The notes under the pieces were generated by a model. The model was not told where the DNA came from, did no database searches, and worked only from the letters and a program-made list of their open reading frames with translations. A stretch of 64,000 nucleotides of DNA from JACRCG01 sp964524835 (lineage in GTDB: Bacteria > Desulfobacterota > Desulfuromonadia > Geobacterales > Pseudopelobacteraceae), in the NCBI GenBank assembly GCA_964524835.1, contig CAZGEG010000009.1:67908-131907 (forward strand), written 5' to 3'. This document shows, piece by piece, positions 9,208-19,047 of this stretch; positions within the stretch are counted from its first letter, which is position 1; every line of letters starts with the position of its first letter. The position numbers and the translations under genes were made by a program.

Positions 9208-10401
9208 TTGGAATACGACTACAATCACACGTTATTTTCAGGCTTACCCGAAAGTGAAATTGATGTTTTTAATGGAGACATAATTCCCAATATGCCAATC
9301 AGAGTTTTCGACTTTTTTTCAGGATGTGGTGGAACCAGCGCTGGGTTCAGAGATGCCGGTATGCTTAATACCTTTGCCCTGGATATTGACGCCGACTCCG
9401 CGAAAACTTTCAGTGCAAACTTTCCCGGTGTCCCTTTTCTTCGCCAAGATATTTCCGAGGTTTCAACCGAACACATACGTCCGTTAGTTGAAGCATGCGG
9501 TAACGATCCGTTGCTTTTTTGCGGATGCGCACCCTGCCAGCCGTTCACCAAACAAAGAACCAATCCGAAGCCGGATGATATAAGAGTGCCGTTATTAGGC
9601 GAATTCCAGCGTTTTGTCAGTTACTACAGACCCGAATATGTTTTTGTAGAAAATGTTCCGGGACTTCAAAAAGTTTGGAAATCAGACGGGATCTTTCAGA
9701 AATTCACTGATTTCTTGAGGACATCAGGGTATTCGGTGGATTTTGGAATTGTAGCGTCTCAAGTGTATGGAGTCCCACAGCAAAGAAGGCGTTTGGTCCT
9801 TATTGCCAGCCGTGTAGGCGAAATAAAGCATCCTGAAAAAACTCACGGTCCGGGAACAAATAATCTTCGCTTCTCTTCCGTCAGGGATTGGATCGAACAT
9901 CTTCCGCGATTAGCTGCCGGTGAAGAACATCCCACCGTTTCTGATCACAGGGCGGCTTGTTTATCCCCGGACAATTTTGAACGTATTGCCATGACGCCGC
10001 CAGGTTGCGGACGTGAAAGCTGGTTACCTCATTTGCAGCTTAAATGCCATAAAACCCATAATGGTCATACTGACGTCTACGGCCGAATGCGATGGGATGA
10101 ACCGTCCAGCGGCTTAACCACACGTTGCATAAGCCTGTCGAATGGTAGATTTGGCCATCCGGAACAAAACCGCGCTATCAGTGTTAGAGAGGCTGCCTGT
10201 TTGCAGACGTTTCCTGAGAATTTCGTTTTTCACGGGAACCTGAATTCCAAGGCACGACAGATTGGCAATGCTGTTCCGGTGAAATTGGCCGAAGTTTTCG
10301 GAAGGCATTTTGTTGAGCACGTGCAGCAGCATGCGAATGGAGCCACCAATATGCAGTTCCTGCATAATGTAGAGCAAGCCGAAGGCGGTATTCATGGCTA
10401 A
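9208..10401 (+). CDS. DNA (cytosine-5-)-methyltransferase
   Basis: About 397 aa with the ordered motifs of C5 methyltransferases: motif I VFDFFSGCGGTSAGF (SAM binding), motif IV CAPCQPF with the catalytic Cys, motif VI ENVPG, motif VIII QQRRRLVLIA, a variable target-recognition region around residues 230-300, and motif X RQIGNAVP. It transfers a methyl group from SAM to C5 of cytosine. The start is uncertain: the frame opens at a TTG (9208) with no clear ribosome site; an ATG at 9292 immediately before motif I would give a 369-aa protein. Its last bases overlap the GHKL gene by 8, and a Vsr gene closes the same operon, which fits a 5-methylcytosine product. Dcm-like specificity is possible but cannot be read from the sequence. 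Confidence 0.92.
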   Translation: MEYDYNHTLFSGLPESEIDVFNGDIIPNMPIRVFDFFSGCGGTSAGFRDAGMLNTFALDIDADSAKTFSANFPGVPFLRQDISEVSTEHIRPLVEACGNDPLLFCGCAPCQPFTKQRTNPKPDDIRVPLLGEFQRFVSYYRPEYVFVENVPGLQKVWKSDGIFQKFTDFLRTSGYSVDFGIVASQVYGVPQQRRRLVLIASRVGEIKHPEKTHGPGTNNLRFSSVRDWIEHLPRLAAGEEHPTVSDHRAACLSPDNFERIAMTPPGCGRESWLPHLQLKCHKTHNGHTDVYGRMRWDEPSSGLTTRCISLSNGRFGHPEQNRAISVREAACLQTFPENFVFHGNLNSKARQIGNAVPVKLAEVFGRHFVEHVQQHANGATNMQFLHNVEQAEGGIHG

Positions 10402-13360
10402 ATTTAAGACACGAGCACGAACAGTTGACATGCTTGGACGTCAACAAATTGCAGACGTTTCAACTGCCATAAGTGAACTCTTTAAAAATGCCCATGATGC
10501 CTATGCCGATCATGTCGAAGTTGATTACTTCCGATCAGACAATTTGCTCGTTATTCGCGATGACGGCATCGGAATGACAAAGGATGAGTTTGAAAACCGT
10601 TGGCTTGTCCTGGGTACAGAAAGCAAACTTGACTCTGCATCACACAATGAAACGTTTAAACCAGCCGATAAGCCCAAACGGGCTATCATGGGTGAAAAAG
10701 GTATAGGTCGCTTGGCCATAGCTCTGCTGGGTTCCCAGGTTCTAGTTTTAACAAGAGCAAAGAGAGGGCGCCGTTTAAGTGATCTATCAATGTGCTTTAT
10801 TCACTGGGGACTTTTTGCAATTCCTTCGCTGAATTTGGACGATCTTGACTTCCCGGTTATTGTGATCCCTGGTGGGACATTGCCAAGCGCAAAAGAGGTT
10901 AAGGAGTTAGTTAACCAAAACCAAAAACTTGTCGAATCTCTACAGGACAAATATCCGCAATGTGATTTCGCGACCGTCTTAAATGAAATGCAAGACGCAC
11001 AAATCGACCCTGAAGATTTAGCTGATTTCCTGGAGGGCCTGTCCTTGAAGGGGAATGGTGCCGGAACTCACTTCCTAATTCCCCGAGCAAATGAAGAGAT
11101 ACGAGCGGAAATTGAACGGGAACGGCAATCAAAAACAAAAGAATTTTCAAAGTGTCTACTTGGATTCTGCAACTCGACCTTTTCCACAAATACATCACCA
11201 CCGCTGGAAACAGCATTCCGATATTGGCCATCTGATACAGTTCATGAGGATCTAATTGGTTCAGGCGAGTTTTTCACAAAACATGACCTTGAATGTGCCG
11301 ACCAATATATTTGTGGTGAAATCAACGAATACGGCCAGTTTAAAGGTACCGTCCGCGTTTACGAAAAAGAGTATGAAAATCACGTTATTTCATGGAATAG
11401 AGGTGCAGGCAAAGAAACATTATGCGGTCCATTTAAGATAGAATTCGGGTATCTACAAGGCAATAGATACGAAAGTCAAGCAGATCCTGATGACTACAGT
11501 ATAATCAACTCTAAACTTGACCAGATCGGGGGGCTCTACGTCTACCGTGACGGGATCAGGATACTTCCTTACGGTAATACTGATGTTGACTGGCTAAACA
11601 TTGAAACCCGACGAAACAAAGGGATGACACACTATTTCTTCTCATATAGGCGAATCTACGGCGCGGTGTGTCTGACGCGAGAAGAGAATGGCCGGTTACA
11701 GGAAAAAGCGGGACGCGAAGGCTTTCAAAAAGACAAGGTATATCGACAGCTTAAAGAGGTATTGGAACATCTATTTGTTCAGTTGGCAGCGGACTTTTTC
11801 AGAAAAGACGCCGATTTTGGCGACTACTTTAGAGAAAGAAAAACCGAGTTGGAACGATTAGATAGCGCACGCAGGAAACGTGACAAACAAGTCGGCACAA
11901 AAAGAAAAACCCTGACAGCTGCACTGGATTTGTTTTTTCAGAGTACTTCGCAAAAACTCCCTGAGGCAGAAATTGATTCTTTGCGATTACAAGTCCATGC
12001 GCGCATGAAGTCCGCATCAAAAATGGATAACCAAGACGAAGCAGCCGAAGAACTTCTTGAAGCAGAAAACGAGGCCAATCGCCGTTTAGCCGAAATCCGG
12101 CGCAGTTATCAAATTGCTAAACCCCGAGGTGTCGGGCTCACAAAGCAGCTTGATCGCGACTGGACAGCATATCAGCGGGAACAAGAACGTCTGGAGTTGC
12201 AACTCTTTTCGCCCCTCTCCAAGGAAGTCGCAGAAAGCTTAGGCCTAATGGCTGAAGAGGCACGTATCTATATCGATCAGCGACGTCGTTTGAAAAATCT
12301 GATCGATCAGGTTGCGAAGAACCGAGAGTCGGAAGTCAAATCAGAAGCCGGCATGCTTGAGAAAGCGGCAGCCGATACTCGCCGCATTGCAATTGATACA
12401 GCCAGAAATGCGATTCAGGAATTCAGGAACATAGTGAAAAAGGTCGAGATCGACTTTGCAGAGCAGGATTTTGCAGACATATCCTCTCAACATGCCGAAG
12501 AAATCCGGCAAATGTATGAATTGCGAATTGAAGAGGTTGGACAAAGGAACGCGGAATCACTTGGACGGGTTCGCGAAATGCTCACGAGTATTTCTGAAAA
12601 CATGGAGCAAGTCTCAGATATTGGGCATCTCGACATGATTGAGGCAATGGATACAGAGTTGCAGGGTCTCAGAGAGCAAGCTGATACCGATGCAGAACTT
12701 GTCCAGCTAGGTTTAGCTGTTGCTGTAATTAACCATGAATTCGTAGCCGCAATAAAAGGGATTCGGCACAAACTTCGTGAACTTGGCTCTTGGGCAAGAG
12801 CAAATGATGATTTACTTCCTCTTTATCAGGAAATTAGAACTAATTTCGATCACCTCGATGCACATTTAAATCTGTTCACTCCATTACAACGCCGGCTGCA
12901 ACGTAAGCGGACAATAATCAAAGGTAGCGAAATAAATCACTATGTCAGAACACTATTTAGTGTCCGATTTAAAAGGCATGATATCGATCTGATAGTATCT
13001 CAGGAATTCCTTGATTCTGAGGTGCCAAGCTTTCCATCCACGATATATCCAGTTTTTGTAAATATCATTGATAACGCAGTATTCTGGCTTAAAGATATTC
13101 AAGGACAACGAACCATTACGTTGGACTTTTCAGGTAATTCCTATCTCATAAGCAACAACGGACCAGCCATTCACAACAGGGATATTGAAGCTATTTTTGA
13201 ACAAGGATTTTCACGTAAACCGGGAGGACGTGGGCTTGGTTTGTTCATCTCCAGAAAAGCTCTGCGAAAAGAAGGCATGGATTTGAATGTCGCGCAGCCT
13301 GGAAGCACAGAAAGCGGGACAACTTTTGAAGTTTTGTGTCCGGAGGGAGTAGATGAGTAA
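10394..13360 (+). CDS. Giant dual-GHKL ATPase: MORC/MutL-like N terminus plus histidine-kinase-like C terminus
   Basis: Protein of 988 aa. Residues ~15-110 carry a GHKL ATPase of Hsp90/MutL/MORC type: N-box ELFKNAHDAYA (E28, N32), DDGIGM (D57), and GEKGIGRLA (100-108). A long charged, coiled-coil-rich middle (~470-750) follows. The C terminus resembles a histidine kinase: H-box-like AVINHEFVAAIKGIRHKL with candidate phospho-acceptor H781, N-box NIIDNAVFWL from N890, a degenerate G1 (SNNGPAI, lacking the usual Asp) and G2 GGRGLGLFISRKAL (944 onward). It overlaps the methyltransferase start-side by 8 bases and the next gene by 8 bases. MORC/paraMORC ATPases are known in restriction-modification neighbourhoods (Iyer, Abhiman and Aravind 2008). 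The kinase function is inferred from motifs; loss of the G1 Asp leaves open that this half only signals structurally. Confidence 0.85.
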   Translation: MAKFKTRARTVDMLGRQQIADVSTAISELFKNAHDAYADHVEVDYFRSDNLLVIRDDGIGMTKDEFENRWLVLGTESKLDSASHNETFKPADKPKRAIMGEKGIGRLAIALLGSQVLVLTRAKRGRRLSDLSMCFIHWGLFAIPSLNLDDLDFPVIVIPGGTLPSAKEVKELVNQNQKLVESLQDKYPQCDFATVLNEMQDAQIDPEDLADFLEGLSLKGNGAGTHFLIPRANEEIRAEIERERQSKTKEFSKCLLGFCNSTFSTNTSPPLETAFRYWPSDTVHEDLIGSGEFFTKHDLECADQYICGEINEYGQFKGTVRVYEKEYENHVISWNRGAGKETLCGPFKIEFGYLQGNRYESQADPDDYSIINSKLDQIGGLYVYRDGIRILPYGNTDVDWLNIETRRNKGMTHYFFSYRRIYGAVCLTREENGRLQEKAGREGFQKDKVYRQLKEVLEHLFVQLAADFFRKDADFGDYFRERKTELERLDSARRKRDKQVGTKRKTLTAALDLFFQSTSQKLPEAEIDSLRLQVHARMKSASKMDNQDEAAEELLEAENEANRRLAEIRRSYQIAKPRGVGLTKQLDRDWTAYQREQERLELQLFSPLSKEVAESLGLMAEEARIYIDQRRRLKNLIDQVAKNRESEVKSEAGMLEKAAADTRRIAIDTARNAIQEFRNIVKKVEIDFAEQDFADISSQHAEEIRQMYELRIEEVGQRNAESLGRVREMLTSISENMEQVSDIGHLDMIEAMDTELQGLREQADTDAELVQLGLAVAVINHEFVAAIKGIRHKLRELGSWARANDDLLPLYQEIRTNFDHLDAHLNLFTPLQRRLQRKRTIIKGSEINHYVRTLFSVRFKRHDIDLIVSQEFLDSEVPSFPSTIYPVFVNIIDNAVFWLKDIQGQRTITLDFSGNSYLISNNGPAIHNRDIEAIFEQGFSRKPGGRGLGLFISRKALRKEGMDLNVAQPGSTESGTTFEVLCPEGVDE

Positions 13361-14987
13361 AGCATTATCCATGGATAGCTTTTCGAGAAATGCAGTTGAA
13401 AATTTTGTGCAAACAGTAGTTTTTGTTGATGACAAGATTTACGCGCCATCGCCCAAAGGAACGGTTATAGAAGAAAAGAAACTCTCTGGTCCCAAAACCA
13501 GAAAACCGGCCACAAAAAGTGCCGAGGAGGAAAAAAACTCTGATATTTCAGTTGAGCCCCATATAAAACCTGAAGTAATAACCTCATTTTTTTCCCCTCA
13601 CGATATCCAAGCAAGCTTTGCTAAAAAACGTATTGTCTGTTCGTTGCACCAACCTCACAAAGCAAGTCCTTTGGGAATAGAATCTGATACTTATAAGCTA
13701 TGTGCATCCGCAGATATTGTAATTGTTGACTGGGACCTTTACGGTGACAATGGCACAAAAGCCAAAACACTTATCGAGAACTTGATTCTTCAGAGCCTTG
13801 AAGAAGATCCCCACCAGTTACGCCTAGTCTTGATTTATACAGACAGCCCAAATCTTTTTGACATTGCAGATCAGGCTTCTGAGAAGCTAACGGCCAAAAT
13901 TTACGATAAAGATGCTGATAAAGGTCTTGCATTCCACACATTAAATGCCCGTGTTGTTGTCTTAGGCAAACCGGCACAAAGACTAGAAGCATTCAAACCA
14001 TTTGAGGTGGATGAAGTAGATTTAGCCGACAGAGCAGTTTCCGAATTCTGTAAGTTGACTGATGGTATGTTGCAAGGCGGCATTCTGATGGGGCTTGCGA
14101 CTATTAGAAAGCAGAGCCGGAAAATATTGACAAAATTCCATTCTGGTTTAGATGCAGCTTTTTTGACCCATCGAGCACTGGGCTTGCCTCATGAAGAGGC
14201 TTTTGATCACATAACCCCTTTGCTCGTAGCAGAAATTCAAGCGGTTCTTGAAGACACCCTAAAATCACCTCTTTTCCCCGACTCAGTCGTAGAGGATTGG
14301 TGCAACACTAAAGACTTTGGGAAACATGCCCAGGCTTTAATTCAGGGCGCTGCTATAAAAAACTATGCTTATGATTTCTGTCGTTTAGGCTATGAAGCTA
14401 CCAACAAACATCGTCTAAATCCATCTCCTTCAAAAAAACAACTTCAAACCGTACTTTGCCCTGATGATAAGTTCGCCACGTCCCCACAGCCTGACATTTC
14501 AAGCATGAAGCAGCTTGCTGTACTAATGAGCCAAAGAACCCATTACGACAGCCAAAGACGGTTTTTAAAATTGGGGACAATACTGAGGGAGTGCGCTGGC
14601 CTTAAACGATACCTGATATGCATTCAACCTGTGTGTGATAGTATTCGTCTCAAAGGGAGCAACCCATTCCTTTTCTGTTATATGACGGTCGATCCTACGA
14701 AAAAAGCTACTCACATTGTACCTAACGAGAATAGTTATTGTGAATTAACCTTTAACCCCAGCAAAGAAAACAGAACTACCATAAGTTTTACTGCCAATCA
14801 TAAAATGAAGGTGGCAGCTGAGAAGGAGACATCCACTTGTTATCTTTTTTCAGATGACAATGAAAATACGTTTCAATGGGTTGCACAGCTTAAACCTGAA
14901 CATGCTCAACGGGCTGTTGAGCAATTTGCCAGTGAGTTAAGCCGAGTTGGCCTCACAGAATCAGAGTGGCTTCGAGTAAAAGCATAA
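13353..14987 (+). CDS. Receiver-like protein partnered with the GHKL ATPase
   Basis: Protein of 544 aa. The N-terminal ~215 residues show response-regulator landmarks: acidic pair VVFVDDK (D26, D27), candidate phospho-acceptor D126 in ADIVIVDWDLYGDNG, a Thr in LVLIYTD and a Lys in VVVLGKPAQRL. Between the acidic pair and D126 are ~100 residues, against ~40 in ordinary receivers, because of a Lys/Pro-rich insertion (~34-75). The remaining ~330 residues are mainly helical with a beta-rich end and match nothing I recognise; I see no nuclease or HTH motif. It overlaps the GHKL gene by 8 bases. It is inferred to be the phosphorylation target or regulatory partner of that protein; I recall a Pfam family called response receiver domain with such neighbours. 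Confidence 0.8.
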   Translation: MSKALSMDSFSRNAVENFVQTVVFVDDKIYAPSPKGTVIEEKKLSGPKTRKPATKSAEEEKNSDISVEPHIKPEVITSFFSPHDIQASFAKKRIVCSLHQPHKASPLGIESDTYKLCASADIVIVDWDLYGDNGTKAKTLIENLILQSLEEDPHQLRLVLIYTDSPNLFDIADQASEKLTAKIYDKDADKGLAFHTLNARVVVLGKPAQRLEAFKPFEVDEVDLADRAVSEFCKLTDGMLQGGILMGLATIRKQSRKILTKFHSGLDAAFLTHRALGLPHEEAFDHITPLLVAEIQAVLEDTLKSPLFPDSVVEDWCNTKDFGKHAQALIQGAAIKNYAYDFCRLGYEATNKHRLNPSPSKKQLQTVLCPDDKFATSPQPDISSMKQLAVLMSQRTHYDSQRRFLKLGTILRECAGLKRYLICIQPVCDSIRLKGSNPFLFCYMTVDPTKKATHIVPNENSYCELTFNPSKENRTTISFTANHKMKVAAEKETSTCYLFSDDNENTFQWVAQLKPEHAQRAVEQFASELSRVGLTESEWLRVKA

Positions 14988-15024
14988 TCAGAGTGGATAT
15001 GCTGCCATAGTCCAGATAACGATA

Positions 15025-15435
15025 ATGATAAGAACAAAGCCATCAGCACAGAAAAGCCGAATGATGAGCCAGGTCAGAACAAAAGGAACCACTCCGGAAC
15101 TGGCCCTTCGATCCGCGCTTCATTCTGCTGGTTTCCGATTTCGTCTGCACCGAAAAGACCTTCCCGGCAAACCCGATATTGTCCTTCCGAAAAATAAATG
15201 CGCCATTTTCGTACATGGCTGCTTTTGGCATCATCACGAAGGGTGCATCAAATCAAAGATGCCCAAATCAAATATTGAGTTTTGGCAGAAGAAAATTGCT
15301 GCCAACATACAGCGTGACAAATCTAATCAGGACGATTTGGAAAAAATGGGCTGGCAGGTTCTTGTTGTGTGGGAATGCGATATTAAGAAAGATGTGTGCG
15401 GTGTGGTGAAGCAAGCTGTTGATTTAATATCATAA
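15025..15435 (+). CDS. vsr: Very short patch repair endonuclease
   Basis: Protein of 136 aa, the usual Vsr length. It carries the N-terminal RMMSQVRTKGTTPELALR, the catalytic Asp in GKPDIVLPK, the zinc/active-site stretch FVHGCFWHHHEGC, FWQKKIAANIQRD and the C-terminal LVVWECDIKK. Vsr nicks next to T in T:G mismatches that arise by deamination of 5-methylcytosine, so it is usually linked to a C5 methyltransferase, as here. It follows the receiver-like gene by 37 bases, so it is probably the last gene of the operon. Whether it also serves as the cutting activity of a defence system is unknown. Confidence 0.95.
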   Translation: MIRTKPSAQKSRMMSQVRTKGTTPELALRSALHSAGFRFRLHRKDLPGKPDIVLPKNKCAIFVHGCFWHHHEGCIKSKMPKSNIEFWQKKIAANIQRDKSNQDDLEKMGWQVLVVWECDIKKDVCGVVKQAVDLIS

Positions 15436-15472
15436 AGACAAGAAAAACTCAAAGGAGACATGCTCCAGGTAA

Positions 15473-15628
15473 CGGCATAATGTACCTGAAAATGATATAA
15501 TAAGGCGGTTTGCTGCCGGTCTGAAGAATTTTCACGATATCTATAAAAACGTTATTGATGCGTGGATTTTGTATGACAACTCCGGAAACGTACCGAAAGT
15601 TATCGAGCGAGGTGAAGACAATGAATAG
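15473..15628 (+). pseudogene. C-terminal remnant of a zeta-toxin family kinase
   Basis: Reading the frame that contains GTA at 15482 gives HNVPENDIIRRF, then LKNFHDIY and LYDNSGNVPKVIERG, ending at TAG 15626-15628. These are the conserved C-terminal motifs of zeta/PezT-like toxins, P-loop kinases that phosphorylate UDP-N-acetylglucosamine. The Walker A domain and everything upstream are missing: an in-frame TAA lies at 15470-15472 and vsr ends at 15435. The fragment's stop overlaps the start of the next small ORF by 8 bases, so an intact ancestor was an operon. The homology is from memory of the family. Confidence 0.7.
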
Positions 15629-15818
15629 AAAAGAAAGGTTGCCTGAGAATCCTGAATTTGCGGATGTGGACGCAGCATTGAAGAGAGCTGCCAAGACGGC
15701 GCATCTCCTGGCTCGCAAGACCAAAACCCCCTGCTATGTCTGGCAGGATGGCAAGATCGTGGATATTTCCAGGCTGAAGAAAACTTCGGATAAGGGTGTT
15801 ATAGCACTTGGCAAGTAA
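15621..15818 (+). CDS. Small protein that followed the lost zeta toxin
   Basis: Protein of 65 aa. The ATG at 15621 has GAGGTGAAG upstream with good spacing; a longer frame from 15555 is the tail of the toxin remnant in another register and is not needed. The sequence is helical and charged (ADVDAALKRAAKTAHLLARK), then PCYVWQDGKIVDIS. It overlaps the remnant by 8 bases, which suggests it was co-translated with the toxin; it may have been the antitoxin or an accessory protein. It is apparently intact although its partner is broken. It is not recognised by family. Confidence 0.6.
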   Translation: MNRKERLPENPEFADVDAALKRAAKTAHLLARKTKTPCYVWQDGKIVDISRLKKTSDKGVIALGK

Positions 15819-15923
15819 TATGATTGTCAAGGAGTACCGCTTTTTATCTTCCGAAAGTTACCCCGGAAATACCACAAAACCAAAACAATACTGCATCTGA
15901 AACACCAAAGGAGTACGCAGTAG

Positions 15924-17066
15924 ATGAAAATAAAAACCGACCTTAAAAACCTGACCCTCCCCGCTCTTGAGCAATTCCTTCAAGGCCAGGGGAAAGAGCG
16001 CTTCCGCGCCCTCCAGGTGTACAAATGGATCTACCAGCAGGATGCCCACGGCTTCGAGGAGATGACCAATATCTCCAAGGCGCTGCGCATGGAATTGGCG
16101 GAAACAGCCTTCATCAGCAACCTGGAGCCTGAAGCGATAGAGGAGGGAAGTGACGGCACCCGCAAATACCTCTTCAACCTGGGGGACGGCAATGCGGTCG
16201 AATCGGTGCTGATCCCGATCGAGGGGCGCAATACGCTCTGCATCTCGTCGCAGGTCGGCTGCGCCATGGCGTGCGAGTTCTGCCTGACCGGCACCTTCAA
16301 GCTGACCCGCAACCTGACCACGGCCGAGATCGTCAACCAGATCATGGCTGTCAAGCGGGATCTGATTAAGAATCCACCCGCCCTGCAGGCAGGTGGCGGG
16401 AAGCTCCTCGAAAATGATGATGAGGGCGTTGACGGTGAAGTCGAAGGTCCCGAGTCGCCGGCTGCTCTCCGCAATATCGTCATGATGGGGATGGGCGAAC
16501 CGCTGCACAATCTGGATAACGTCATCCCGGCCATTCAGATCATGATCGACGGCAACGGCCTGCAGCTCTCCAACCGCCGGGTAACGGTCTCCACCTGCGG
16601 TCTCGTGCCGGAGATGGAGCGGCTGGGGCGCGAGATCCCCAACGTCAACCTTGCGGTATCGCTGAACGCCACGACCGACGAACTACGCAACCGGATCATG
16701 CCGGTGAACCGGAGCTATCCGCTCAAGGAACTATTGAAAGCGTGCAAGGAGTTCCCGCTGCCGGGACGACGCAAGGTCACCTTCGAATATGTCATGCTGG
16801 GGGGGGTAAATGATTCGCTGGATGATGCGAAGCGGCTGCTGAAGCTGATCAGCGACATTCCCAACAAGGTCAACCTGATTCCCTTCAATGAACATGAAGG
16901 GTGCGACTTCAAGGCGCCAACCCGTGCGGCTATCGACGCTTTTCACAAATATCTGATCGACCGGCATGTGACGGTCATTACGCGCGACAGCCGGGGAGGG
17001 GATATTTCGGCGGCGTGCGGACAGTTGAAGGGGAAGCTGGAAAAGAATGGCATTACTCTTCATTGA
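15924..17066 (+). CDS. rlmN: Dual-specificity RNA methyltransferase RlmN (radical SAM)
   Basis: Protein of 380 aa that methylates C2 of adenosine 2503 in 23S rRNA and A37 of some tRNAs. It has the radical SAM cluster motif CAMACEFC, the conserved MMGMGEPL, and QLKGKLEKN at the C terminus; a mechanistic Cys lies in SAACGQL. An acidic insertion of about 30 residues (GGGKLLENDDEGVDGEVEG region) precedes MMGMGEPL, which makes the protein longer than the usual ~350 aa. The ATG at 15924 has AAGGAG ten bases upstream. It is a core gene and marks the right edge of the accessory island. Confidence 0.95.
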   Translation: MKIKTDLKNLTLPALEQFLQGQGKERFRALQVYKWIYQQDAHGFEEMTNISKALRMELAETAFISNLEPEAIEEGSDGTRKYLFNLGDGNAVESVLIPIEGRNTLCISSQVGCAMACEFCLTGTFKLTRNLTTAEIVNQIMAVKRDLIKNPPALQAGGGKLLENDDEGVDGEVEGPESPAALRNIVMMGMGEPLHNLDNVIPAIQIMIDGNGLQLSNRRVTVSTCGLVPEMERLGREIPNVNLAVSLNATTDELRNRIMPVNRSYPLKELLKACKEFPLPGRRKVTFEYVMLGGVNDSLDDAKRLLKLISDIPNKVNLIPFNEHEGCDFKAPTRAAIDAFHKYLIDRHVTVITRDSRGGDISAACGQLKGKLEKNGITLH

Positions 17067-17141
17067 ACGGAGGGGAGTCCCCTTGCGGGTGCCCGCTTTT
17101 GACGTAAGCGGCAATTACATGGTTGTCGGCGACTTCAACTA

Positions 17142-17161
17142 GGGCGGGTCAAGACCCGCCC
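17142..17161. repeat. Short perfect inverted repeat after rlmN
   Basis: Arms GGGCGGGTC and GACCCGCCC with an AA spacer. No T-run follows. It could stabilise the rlmN mRNA 3' end or be a fragment of a dispersed repeat. Confidence 0.5.
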
Positions 17162-17171
17162 CTACAAAGAC

Positions 17172-17206
17172 AAAGACCTCCGGAGCTGTACAGCCTCGGA
17201 GGTCTT
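17172..17206. terminator. Bidirectional terminator between rlmN and rhlE
   Basis: Arms AAAGACCTCCG and CGGAGGTCTTT form a hairpin in the gap between two convergent genes, with A-rich and T-rich flanks that suit termination in either direction. Confidence 0.75.
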
Positions 17207-17233
17207 TGATTATTAACGTCGTGTTCGAAGCAA

Positions 17234-18583
<1,350 letters not shown>

Positions 18584-19047
18584 GTTTATTCCTTTTTCTG
18601 GGAGCGGTGTAAAGACAAAAGCGCACACGGACCGAGGAATCAAACGGATGATTCCAGGAAAGGTAAATGCAGTAACGTGCGGGCAGACAATAAATCTTCG
18701 CCTGCCGTACGGTCTGCTTGTTTCAATCGGGATTGAAGCTACAGGGGGGGCAGAATGCGATGATCAAGAGAGAAACAGCGGACACCATACCGCTGCTTCA
18801 TATGGTACAACAATTAGTCACCATAGATGCTATGGCTATTAAAAGCAAGCTTTTATTTGATTGTGATGCGTCTGCTGCGTATACGACTGAATCTGCCCTT
18901 GTACATTGATCCTGCGTCGTGCTAACTTTGCACGTATCAATATCAGGTTCGTCCCTGAAAAATGGTGATAAGTGCCTTTACGAAGTACTATTCTGCCGGG
19001 AAGCGCATAATATTTCTTCGAACTTACTAAACAAAGAGGAGTTCCGA
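18584..19047. other. 464-base gap between rhlE and the HD nuclease gene; no supported gene
   Basis: The gap must hold the divergent promoters of both genes. A possible 49-codon ORF (ATG at 18760 to 18909) lies behind a G-run, but its product looks like no protein I know. I see no tRNA, riboswitch or repeat. Confidence 0.5.

Noticed and set aside
18718..18909. 63-aa plus-strand frame in the rhlE-HD nuclease gap
   Set aside because: No conserved motif and no supported start. It most likely is promoter-region DNA.
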